Assembly: GCA_946478635.1 (NCBI GenBank)
Contig: CAMLCX010000137.1
Span: 1-10,415, forward strand
Source of the DNA: an uncultured Pseudomonadota bacterium
Lineage (GTDB): Bacteria > Desulfobacterota_B > Binatia > UBA9968
Length of the DNA: 10,415 bases
Direction: 5' to 3'
The translations under genes were made by a program, and so were the position numbers. This document shows, in pieces, positions 1-6,438 of this stretch. The notes under the pieces are model-generated. The model was not told where the DNA came from. It saw only the letters and a program-made list of their open reading frames with translations, and searched no databases. Position 1 is the stretch's first letter. Each line of letters opens with the position of its first letter.

Positions 1-55
1 CCTTCGTTCCGGAAGGGTTGCACCTCGATCGCTGCTTTACCGCGAATTATCCGGG

Positions 56-982
56 CTAACGAACTGAGCCTCGCGCGAGCTCAGGAAATTTTGCCACCAT
101 GGCTTCCGGCGGCATCGCTTTCAGCCGCACTCCCAATTCCTGAGACAGCATGATGGCGTTTGCCGGCGCATTGGCTCGCGCGTGGTTGTTGTAAAACGCG
201 AATGCCTTCTTCACGCCCGGTGTGTTTGCGGCGGATTTGATCAGCTCGGCGTGGTTTCTAATCTCCTCCCGCGTGTACAGGTAGTCGTAGCGCTGCCACG
301 GCTCTTTCGGGTTCCACCACGCTTTGGCGTTGCGGCCGTGGGCGCGAAAGTAAAATATTTCGCCGATCGCCTCGGCCGGTTGACGGATAGACATGCTGAA
401 CTTTGGCTCGTCGATCAAAACGCCGCTGGCGCGGTTCTCCAGCAGCAGCGTTTTGATCTCGGCGCTTTTCTCGCTCCAGGTTTTGTGGCGCAGCTCGACG
501 ACTTTGGGATAATCGTAGAACCGCCTGAGGGTACTCGCGACTTTTTCCATGTTTTGCGGAGAACAGTGAAAACCGGCCGGATATTGTAAAAGAAGGGCAC
601 CGAGCTTCCTCGCTTCGGCCAACGGCAGGATACCGGCGCGAAACTCGTCAAAGTCGCTTTGGCTGGGAGGCTCCCAGCGCTCGTCGGATTTGTTTCGAGA
701 AATCTTCGTCGGATGGGTAAACTTCTGCCAAAGCTTCACCGCAAAGGAGAAGTCGTCCGGCGTTTTATCCGCCCAAGCTTTTGCCACTGCGGGCGCCGGC
801 GGACGATAGAAGGTCGTATTGATTTCGCAGGTGTTGAAAATATCCGAGTAATATTCCAGCTCGTCGAAACCCTTACGCTTCTTGTCAGGATAAAAGGCGC
901 TGTACCAACCCTTGGGCGGCATTCCCGGATACGAATAGCCGGAGGTGCCGATTTTGAGGTCTCGGGTTGGATCGAGAAACAT
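56..982 (-). CDS. DUF72 domain protein (YecE family)
   Basis: Protein of 308 residues. The N-terminal IGTSGYSYPG (about residues 11-20), the EINTTFYRPP block (about 53-62) and FAVKLWQKFTHP (about 80-91) are hallmarks of the DUF72/YecE family, a TIM-barrel-like family of unknown biochemical role. The family is usually nearer 250 residues; the extra length lies mainly in insertions and the C-terminal tail. No signal peptide or membrane segment is visible, so it is probably cytoplasmic. The ATG at 980-982 is the first in frame and sits just before the conserved motif; the ribosome-binding site is weak (GGGT). It stands alone, reading away from the nuclease gene upstream of it. The family assignment is firm; the function is unknown. 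Confidence 0.9.
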   Translation of the reverse strand: MFLDPTRDLKIGTSGYSYPGMPPKGWYSAFYPDKKRKGFDELEYYSDIFNTCEINTTFYRPPAPAVAKAWADKTPDDFSFAVKLWQKFTHPTKISRNKSDERWEPPSQSDFDEFRAGILPLAEARKLGALLLQYPAGFHCSPQNMEKVASTLRRFYDYPKVVELRHKTWSEKSAEIKTLLLENRASGVLIDEPKFSMSIRQPAEAIGEIFYFRAHGRNAKAWWNPKEPWQRYDYLYTREEIRNHAELIKSAANTPGVKKAFAFYNNHARANAPANAIMLSQELGVRLKAMPPEAMVAKFPELARGSVR

Positions 983-1227
983 CAGTAAACCCGTTCAAGT
1001 GGTAGAAGAGCAGCGGTCATTGTGATTCGCGGGATCGGACGCTTGGTTCCAGTGTTCCAAAAATTCCGATAGTGTTTCGTCGCCACTCGCGAGCGAACGA
1101 CGTCTCTGACAAGTTCGTGATTGCGCCACCGCCCCATTAGCGGGGATACAGGTGACGGCGGTTTCGCGGCGTTCACCCGAGAGCGAGACTGGCAAACCGT
1201 CTCGATCCACGATTACCCGCGGGATTT

Positions 1228-2004
1228 CTACTTGCCCGTGTCCGCGTCAAGATCGAAAACGGCGATTACCGGCGCATGGTCGCTGGTGCCGACTTCACGG
1301 TAAGCGGCGCAACGGATCGCCCGGGACGCCAGGGACTCGCTCGCCAGGATGTAGTCCAGGCGCCATCCAATATCGCGCTCGCGCAGTTTGCGCCAGGGCG
1401 CCCACCAGGTGAAGAGATGATCGTTATCCGGATCGAGGGCGCGACCGACGTCGACGAGCCCTTTCGCCAGCAAGCGCTCGAACATTTCTCTTTCCTCAGG
1501 CCGCTGCCCGACCAGGGCGGGATTGCGTTCCCTGGGATGAACGTCGCGTTCGCTGCGGGTGATGTTGATGTCGCCGCACAGGATCATGCGCAAACCGCCG
1601 GCGTGGGCTTCGCCGATGAACGCTTCCATCTGGCGCAGGAACTCCATCTTCGCGGTGAAATCCTTGCCGCCGTTCGGCACATACGTGGAGAGGAACAACA
1701 GGTCGCGGATTTGCGCGCTGACAATGCGTGTTTCGAAATCAAAAGCCGGATGGCGAAAAATCGGCTCCTCGGCGAACGCGTCGCGGCGAATGTGCAGCCC
1801 CACGCCGGAGTAGGCGCGCGCGCCGTGCCAGTAACAGCGATAGCCCTGCAGCTCGCAGAGCGCCGCCGGCACCTGCGCCACGGTCGACTTGAGCTCCTGC
1901 AGACAGATGACGTCCGGCCGCTCGCGCTCGACCCATTCAAGTACCTGAGCCTCGCGCGCGCGGATGCCGTTGACATTCCAAGTGGCGATTTTGACAGAAG
2001 CCAT
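1228..2004 (-). CDS. xth: Exodeoxyribonuclease III family nuclease (AP endonuclease)
   Basis: Protein of 258 residues, close to the roughly 270 of E. coli ExoIII. Members cleave DNA 5' of abasic sites and remove 3'-blocking groups in base excision repair, using one or two divalent metals in the endonuclease/exonuclease/phosphatase fold. All expected active-site blocks are present: WNVNG (Asn10), CLQELK (Glu37), STYVPNG (Tyr108), CGDIN (Asp145, Asn147), RLDYIL (Asp217) and the terminal TSDHAPV (Asp242-His243). I chose ATG 2002-2004 because it directly precedes the first conserved strand. The frame stays open to a possible start near 2097, but those 31 extra residues resemble no family member. 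The purine-rich GGGAG before this ATG is only about 3 bases away, so spacing is short. Between its stop and the DUF72 gene there are about 245 bp without a recognisable gene. Confidence 0.93.
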   Translation of the reverse strand: MASVKIATWNVNGIRAREAQVLEWVERERPDVICLQELKSTVAQVPAALCELQGYRCYWHGARAYSGVGLHIRRDAFAEEPIFRHPAFDFETRIVSAQIRDLLFLSTYVPNGGKDFTAKMEFLRQMEAFIGEAHAGGLRMILCGDINITRSERDVHPRERNPALVGQRPEEREMFERLLAKGLVDVGRALDPDNDHLFTWWAPWRKLRERDIGWRLDYILASESLASRAIRCAAYREVGTSDHAPVIAVFDLDADTGK

Positions 2005-2276
2005 GCTCTCCCAAGAATAAATAGGCGTGAGGCAGGAGGCAACAGGTTGCGGTAGCGCCGGGAAATGACGACGATTCGCGCGCGCAAAGCGGTGCACGAG
2101 AAAGCCAGACGCGAGGTCAGTTGCTTAATATGTTCAAGATTAGTGCGCGCATGGCGAGACGCGATGCTCGAGAACGACGAGAGGCAACGACCGAAAATGT
2201 TTTCATTGATTGGTTTGATCGAATCGTGCTAAGCCGCAGGTAGATTGTTTTTCAGTCGCGCCTTGTTCAAACGTCA

Positions 2277-2441
2277 ATGTTTCAATTCATCAATGGAACC
2301 ATAGAATGCGGTGAGTGCAGGCATGACATCCGCCACGGCGACGAGTTCAACTGTTCGACTTGCGGCGCCAGCCTGTGCGAAAGCTGCATCCTTCCCCATG
2401 AGGATGAATGCGGCCTATCCGTCGACAAGTCGACTTCGTGA
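2277..2441 (+). CDS. Cys-rich zinc-finger microprotein (54 aa, hypothetical)
   Basis: Short frame of 54 codons from ATG 2277 to TGA 2439-2441. It carries a dense array of putative zinc ligands: Cys11, Cys14, Cys26, Cys29, Cys34, Cys37, His41 and Cys46 (CxxC, 11 residues, CxxC, 4 residues, CxxC, then H and C). The spacing resembles cross-brace treble-clef fingers such as FYVE or RING-like domains, in which two zinc ions are held by alternating pairs. The ordered ligand spacing and the coding-like sequence argue against a chance frame. There is no Shine-Dalgarno before the ATG, and a TAG at 2241-2243 closes the frame upstream with no better start between. It lies in the same frame as the DTW gene that follows, separated only by its TGA and ten codons. 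It may be an independent microprotein, or an N-terminal domain cut off from the DTW protein. Partner and function are unknown. Confidence 0.55.
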   Translation: MFQFINGTIECGECRHDIRHGDEFNCSTCGASLCESCILPHEDECGLSVDKSTS

Positions 2442-2471
2442 TGTTTCGACCAGCCTATCAATGTACGAAAT

Positions 2472-3128
2472 TTGAGCGTGCCGCGTGCGGGTTGGTCTAG
2501 CGCGCCGGTTCAACCCTACAAAGTGGCTGGTCAAAGAAAAGTAAAAAATCCGTGCCCGATCTGTGCCGCGTCCTGGACATTGTGCCTCTGCGACGTCATG
2601 CCGAAGATTGAGCTGCGAACGAAGATTTGCCTGGTCATCCATCACAGGGAACTGTCGCGCAACAGCAATACCGGCCTGCTTGCGGTGCGAGCGCTGGTGA
2701 ATAGTGAAATAAGAATTCGAGGCGAAGGAAAGGAGACGCTCAATCTCAAGGATTGCCTGTCGCCGCAGTATCGGACCTTTTTGTTCTACCCTGCCGACGA
2801 TGCCCTCGAGCTGAATGACGACCTGGTGGCGCGCGAGCGAAAGCCGATCCAGCTCATGGTGCCCGACGGCACTTGGCGACAGGTGAGAAAAATGTCTTAT
2901 CGCCAGGATGAGCTCAGAAGCTTGCCGAGGGTGAAGATCAGCGCTTCGAACAACTCGACCTATCAGTTACGCGCTCAAAGCAAACCCGACCGCATGGCGA
3001 CGTTGCAGGCGATCGCGTATGGACTCGGGGTGATCGAAGGTGAACCCGTGCGCGATCTATTGATGAGACTTTATCATACCAAGATCGAGCGGACGCTTAT
3101 TGGACGCGGAATGTTACGCCACCCGTGA
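2472..3128 (+). CDS. DTW domain protein, tRNA aminocarboxypropyltransferase (TapT-like)
   Basis: DTW-family protein (218 residues from a TTG start), similar in length to E. coli TapT/YfiP (about 230), which transfers the 3-amino-3-carboxypropyl group of S-adenosylmethionine to uridine 47 of tRNAs (acp3U). Visible motifs are an N-terminal zinc-binding set CPIC...CLC (Cys28, Cys31, Cys38, Cys40), the SNTG block (65-68), the signature PDGTW (131-135) that names the family, and YQLR followed by a helix with QAIAYGL (164-185). The start is uncertain: TTG 2472, GTG 2478 and GTG 2529 are all possible, none has a good ribosome-binding site, and all lie upstream of the first conserved cysteine. The same frame continues upstream through one TGA into the zinc-finger microgene. 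Its 3' end faces the tgt-mnmD fusion gene across 10 bp with no obvious terminator. The target nucleotide is inferred from the family, not shown. Confidence 0.88.
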   Translation: MSVPRAGWSSAPVQPYKVAGQRKVKNPCPICAASWTLCLCDVMPKIELRTKICLVIHHRELSRNSNTGLLAVRALVNSEIRIRGEGKETLNLKDCLSPQYRTFLFYPADDALELNDDLVARERKPIQLMVPDGTWRQVRKMSYRQDELRSLPRVKISASNNSTYQLRAQSKPDRMATLQAIAYGLGVIEGEPVRDLLMRLYHTKIERTLIGRGMLRHP

Positions 3129-3138
3129 CCCCGGCGCT

Positions 3139-5184
3139 TTACTTTTCAGAATTCGCTAGAAATTGCTGATGTGTTTCAATGACCTTTTCGAAATGGGTTT
3201 GCTGATTTTGTGGAACGGCGGACGGAAACTTTGCGCTGCTGCGTTTCCAACGCGCGAGCCACTGTTCGCCCAAGAGCCGCGGCGCCAGCGGGTGATCCGC
3301 GGCTCCGGCCGCCCGCGTAAAGGCGATCGTGGTGTGCGATTTGGGTCCGGTGCCGATGCCTTCGGCGACAAAAAAGCCCGCCGAGAGAAGCGCAACCCGA
3401 ACGGCCGTGGAAGCGGAATAAGTGTAAAGCTCCGCCGGTTTCGGAGCGCAGCGATTGAAAATGCGCGAGAAAATATCGCGGGTCCAAAGCGCGGCGTCGG
3501 CTTTGTAGGAGAAGGGATCAAAAAAAATAAGATCCGGAGCGTCAGCGGATTCCAACAGATCGCAGAAATCACCTTTCAAGAGGTCCCAGCGCAGCAGGCT
3601 TGATGCGTGTCGCCACTTGCCGGTTTCAAGGATCATGAATGGGGCCGCATGCCAGAGGTGAGGGAAGCACGCGGAGTGCTTGGTCGCCAGAGTCAGGGGG
3701 TCGAGATCGAGATCGAAGCTCAAGAGGCGCAGAGGACGAATGCCATTGTCACCCCGTTCCGCACAAGCCGTTTCGAAGCAACGAACCGCGGCCATCGCGT
3801 TTGACGCCGCGCCGAGGCCGACGTCCCAGATGACCAATTCCTCTGCGTCCGCTTCGCGCTGGATCAGGCGCGCGGCGAGACAGGACTGCTCGATGTAAAG
3901 TTTCTTCGCTTCGTCGCTTGGGGCGCTTACCGAGTGCATCACCTCGCCGGAGCTTATTTGGCGCATGCTGAAAAAACCCTGGACGGATCTATGAATCTCG
4001 TAGTCGCCTAAATGCGCGGCCCGGGCAGGCTTGGCTTTCCTCGGCGGGCGCCCGGGATTCTCGTTGTCGATGCGCACGAGATCGGGCCGTTTTTCTTCGT
4101 AATAAGAGCGAAAATCATTCCGTAAAATGCTTTCTCTCATCTCGCGCATCAGGCGATGATAGAAGGTCAGGTTGTGCAGGCCCAGGAGGTGCCAACCCAG
4201 GACTTCCTTCGATTTGACCAGGTGATGGAGATAGGCGCGGGAGTACTGTTTGCAGGTTTGACAGTCGCACCGGGCGTCGATCGCCTCTTCGCGCAGTTTA
4301 TACATTGAGCGGCGCAGTTTAAGTTTCCCGTGCGACGTAAACGCCACGCCGCGCTGGGCGAGTTGCGATGGGATAATACAATCGAACATATCGACGCCGC
4401 GGTGAACGCTCTCGAGCAGGTCGATGGGCGTGCCGACGCCCATCAGATAACGCGGCAGATGTTGAGGAAGATGGTCGGTGACGAGCTCGGTCAGCTCGTA
4501 GCGCTCGCGCTGCGTTTCGCCGACTGCCAGGCCGCCGATGGCCATGCCGTCGAAATGAAGTTCGCTCAAGAACGAAGCGCTTTTCTTTCTAAGCTCCGGA
4601 TAGCAGGCGCCCTGTACAATCCCAAACAACGCTTGCGGCGATTCGCCTCGGGCGCGAAGCGAGCGCTCGGCCCAACGGTGCGTGAGCTGCATGGCCGCGT
4701 CTGCTTGAGCGTAAGGATCCGTCGCGGCGATGCATTGATCGAGAGCCATCATGATGTCGGCGCCGATGGTTTTTTGCATCTCGATGCTCGATTCCGGCGA
4801 GAGGAAATAGGCTCTTCCATCGACATAACTTTGAAAGCGCGCGCCGTCTTCGTTCATCTCCCGGGAGTGAGGCAGAGAAAAGATTTGAAATCCGCCGGAA
4901 TCGGTGAGCACCGGCCCATCCCAGTTGATGAAGCGGTGAATGCCGCCAAATCTTTGAAAAACCGCCGGGCCGGGACGAAGAAGCAGATGATAGGTGTTGG
5001 CGAGAAGCACGCGAGCTCCCGTCGATTTCAAGCTATCGACCGTTTGCGCCTTTACCGTCGCCTGGGTTCCGACCGGCATGAAGATCGGAGTTTCGACCTC
5101 ACCGTGGGGGGTTTGAAATCTCGCGGCGCGCGCCTTTGATCCGGCGGCGACATTTTCCAATGCGAAGTTCAAACGGGTAGGCAT
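3139..5184 (-). CDS. tgt: Fusion of tRNA-guanine transglycosylase (Tgt) and MnmD-type tRNA methyltransferase
   Basis: A 681-residue protein, where Tgt alone is about 370-380. Residues 1-370 are Tgt, which exchanges G34 for preQ1 in GUN-anticodon tRNAs on the way to queuosine. TDSGGF (Asp95-Ser96), Asp149, Gln191, GGLA (218-219) and the nucleophile in FDC (Asp268) match the Z. mobilis enzyme at constant offsets. The zinc site Cys306, Cys308, Cys311, His337 keeps the canonical spacing. A basic, proline-rich linker (about 375-392) leads to an MnmC methyltransferase-like (DUF752/Methyltransf_30) domain, about 395-665: a Rossmann VIWDVGLGAAS (451-461), the signature FFDPFS (554-559, Asp556), LYTYSAST (586-593), AGF plus a GTGPKSHTT loop, and the terminal LLGEQWLARWKRSSAKFP. 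MnmD converts nm5U34 to mnm5U34 using S-adenosylmethionine; the FAD oxidoreductase half of MnmC is absent. I chose ATG 5182-5184 (Shine-Dalgarno AAAGGG, family-like N-terminus) over GTG 5208. A TATTAT (plus strand 5210-5215) could be its -10 box, but there is no clear -35. Confidence 0.94.
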   Translation of the reverse strand: MPTRLNFALENVAAGSKARAARFQTPHGEVETPIFMPVGTQATVKAQTVDSLKSTGARVLLANTYHLLLRPGPAVFQRFGGIHRFINWDGPVLTDSGGFQIFSLPHSREMNEDGARFQSYVDGRAYFLSPESSIEMQKTIGADIMMALDQCIAATDPYAQADAAMQLTHRWAERSLRARGESPQALFGIVQGACYPELRKKSASFLSELHFDGMAIGGLAVGETQRERYELTELVTDHLPQHLPRYLMGVGTPIDLLESVHRGVDMFDCIIPSQLAQRGVAFTSHGKLKLRRSMYKLREEAIDARCDCQTCKQYSRAYLHHLVKSKEVLGWHLLGLHNLTFYHRLMREMRESILRNDFRSYYEEKRPDLVRIDNENPGRPPRKAKPARAAHLGDYEIHRSVQGFFSMRQISSGEVMHSVSAPSDEAKKLYIEQSCLAARLIQREADAEELVIWDVGLGAASNAMAAVRCFETACAERGDNGIRPLRLLSFDLDLDPLTLATKHSACFPHLWHAAPFMILETGKWRHASSLLRWDLLKGDFCDLLESADAPDLIFFDPFSYKADAALWTRDIFSRIFNRCAPKPAELYTYSASTAVRVALLSAGFFVAEGIGTGPKSHTTIAFTRAAGAADHPLAPRLLGEQWLARWKRSSAKFPSAVPQNQQTHFEKVIETHQQFLANSEK

Positions 5185-5428
5185 GGGGGTTTCCCTTTGA
5201 CTACCCACAATAATAGCATCGCGCGGCGTGGAATCGCGAGTGCTCCCGGCTGAGGCAAGGATGAATTTGTCGCCCTTGGAGTTTATTTATGGTTGGCGGA
5301 GCGATCGCGAGACGCCATGAGGTCCGGTCTACGCAGTCTTTTGCAATTGATGAATGGACACATGACGAGCGATGGCCCGGTCCTTCTCGTCCTTCGGTTG
5401 TGGAAATCTGCTGGGCACTTCCGGTCTA

Positions 5429-5656
5429 TCAGCGCCGGCGCCACCAGTCACTCGAGTAACGTCTATCACGCCAGTCTTCGTTGCGCCGTTCGTAGGCGCG
5501 CCCGTCGCGAAAACCCTCGCGGTAACCGGATTCGGATCGGCTGTAGCCGCTGTAACCATAGTCGTGGTAGTCATCGTATGAGCCGTAATGACAGCCGCCG
5601 ATCACGCCCGTTAAAACGAAAAGCATCACAACCATCAGAAATCTTTGTGACTTCAT
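5429..5656 (-). CDS. Small Tyr/Arg-rich lipoprotein
   Basis: A 75-residue protein with a typical lipoprotein signal: MKSQR, a hydrophobic stretch (6-19) and a lipobox ending IGGC (Cys22), so the mature part is about 54 residues and membrane-anchored. The mature part is very rich in Tyr, Arg, Asp, Ser and Gly, with a GYREGFRDGRAYE segment (44-56) and a tail ending in WWRRR. It has no domain I recognise; similar YxxGYxxG-type short lipoproteins are common and uncharacterised. Translation is well supported: plus-strand 5665-5672 reads as AAGGAG on the coding strand, 8 bases before ATG. It lies downstream of another tiny lipoprotein in the same orientation but separated from it by 286 bp and a terminator-like hairpin, so it probably has its own promoter in the AT-rich stretch 5700-5790. 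Confidence 0.75.
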   Translation of the reverse strand: MKSQRFLMVVMLFVLTGVIGGCHYGSYDDYHDYGYSGYSRSESGYREGFRDGRAYERRNEDWRDRRYSSDWWRRR

Positions 5657-5664
5657 CGGACGTA

Positions 5665-5672
5665 CTCCTTCC
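5665..5672 (-). promoter_or_regulatory. Shine-Dalgarno of the Tyr/Arg-rich lipoprotein
   Basis: On the minus strand this reads GGAAGGAG, 8 bases before the ATG at 5656. It fixes the frame of the small lipoprotein and rules out the overlapping frames on both strands. Confidence 0.75.
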
Positions 5673-5846
5673 TGCTGATTAGACGGATAACAGCGATCAA
5701 CGCATCAAAACACGATGAAGAGGATCATCATCGTAAAAAGTTTAATTTTTTCGCGTATTTCAAACTTGAACAGAAACTTTTCGGCAGATCACTTGGGGTA
5801 ATACTGCCTGGCAGAACGAATTCGAGTTTTAGTGTTGAAGAAATAA

Positions 5847-5888
5847 CGCGGTGCTGTCCTGCGATAAGAAGTGCAAGACAGCACCGCG
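5847..5888 (-). terminator. 12-bp perfect hairpin with T-rich tail, likely terminator
   Basis: Arms 5847-5858 and 5877-5888 are perfect inverted repeats (CGCGGTGCTGTC and its complement) around an 18-base loop. On the minus strand the second arm is followed by TTATTTCTT, and the structure starts about 55 bases past the stop codon of the lipoprotein gene ending at 5943. This fits an intrinsic terminator for that gene. The loop is long for a terminator, so a protein-binding site or a transcript-stabilising structure is the alternative. Confidence 0.6.
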
Positions 5889-5942
5889 GCGACGGTCAAT
5901 CAGAAGCTGATCTTGTGGGCTGTATCCATGGCCGTCCGGCAA

Positions 5943-6167
5943 TTAGTAAATAATGGAGCCCTTTTCGATTTGCTCTCTACGCTGCTCGTACTCTCTCCGG
6001 CTGATACGCTCGCGACGGTAATCGTCTTCGAGCCTGTCCATTTGCCGTTTCGCATTGATCTCGTACCCCGCGCCGGTTGCCAACGCGCCGGTAGCGGCTC
6101 CCGCGACAAATTCGCATCCAACCAAACCTAAACTCCCCAACAATAATAGCGCAGCAATATTTCTCAT
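5943..6167 (-). CDS. Small lipoprotein with glycine-rich segment and SHOCT-like tail
   Basis: A 74-residue protein. MRNIAALLLLGSLGLVGC is a clear lipoprotein signal peptide with a lipobox (Cys18). A small-residue stretch follows, AGAATGALATGAGYE (22-36), like the glycine-zipper segments of envelope lipoproteins. Then comes a charged helix (about 37-72) in which ERISRREYEQRREQIEKG resembles the SHOCT motif (a short turn, then EYE/EFE and a basic helix). The frame is open upstream to 6317, but I chose ATG 6165-6167 because the signal peptide starts there and an AAGGAGG lies 10 bases before it. Likely anchored in a membrane; function unknown. The hairpin at 5847-5888 probably ends its transcript. 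The 271 bp between this gene and the reductase gene upstream hold no recognisable gene and probably its promoter. Confidence 0.75.
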   Translation of the reverse strand: MRNIAALLLLGSLGLVGCEFVAGAATGALATGAGYEINAKRQMDRLEDDYRRERISRREYEQRREQIEKGSIIY

Positions 6168-6177
6168 AGCTATTTTC

Positions 6178-6184
6178 CCTCCTT
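6178..6184 (-). promoter_or_regulatory. Shine-Dalgarno of the SHOCT-like lipoprotein
   Basis: On the minus strand this reads AAGGAGG, 10 bases before the ATG at 6167. It decides in favour of the 74-codon gene rather than a start further upstream in the same open frame. Confidence 0.7.
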
Positions 6185-6438
6185 CAAATTTCCTGGCCGA
6201 TGAGGGAGCAACGCGCATACCAGCAGGAAATATCACCGCTGGTTCAATGACTTGGGCAAAATGCGGCCAAATTGATGGGCGTAAAAATTTCGCGCTCCGG
6301 CAGAAATTACCTGACAAGAATGCTCAGGTGGAGCAAATATCGAACGAAAATGGAGTTGTCGGTGTGCTGTTATTTCAGAATTGCGGTGATGGGTTGTGCG
6401 CTAGAATGGATCCACGTTGAGCGGCGCGCGTTATTGCA

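Noticed and set aside
982..1176. A 64-codon leftward frame whose TGA overlaps the DUF72 start (TGATG)
   Set aside because: The overlap looks like translational coupling, but the residues show no motif or hydrophobic pattern and there is no Shine-Dalgarno. Another equally unconvincing frame covers the same DNA.
1276..2055. A long rightward open frame of 259 codons opposite the exonuclease gene
   Set aside because: It is antisense to a protein with a full set of conserved catalytic residues; the long frame follows from GC-rich codon use in the real gene.
2005..2276. Possible promoter boxes ahead of the zinc-finger gene (TTGATC, TAGATT)
   Set aside because: Spacing of about 20 bases and poor -10 match; I see nothing else definite in this 272-bp gap.
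2441..2500. ATG overlapping the zinc-finger stop (TGATG), suggesting a coupled start for the DTW gene
   Set aside because: The frame ends at TAG after 19 codons and is not the DTW frame; it would need a frameshift to matter.
4330..5139. A 269-codon rightward frame opposite tgt
   Set aside because: It is antisense to the well-conserved Tgt domain and has no recognisable protein features.
5293..5682. Rightward 129-codon frame across the small lipoprotein gene
   Set aside because: No ribosome-binding site or family resemblance, whereas the opposite strand has a lipobox and a strong Shine-Dalgarno.
5712..5734. 7-bp hairpin (ACGATGA/TCATCGT) followed by an AT-rich stretch
   Set aside because: Short, AT-containing stem with a 9-base loop and no upstream gene on the plus strand for it to terminate; likely chance in AT-rich leader DNA.
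6168..6438. Gap between the lipoprotein and PanE-like genes examined for a gene remnant
   Set aside because: Apart from the lipoprotein ribosome-binding site and a 6-bp hairpin (6309-6329), no coding signal, RNA gene or repeat was evident.
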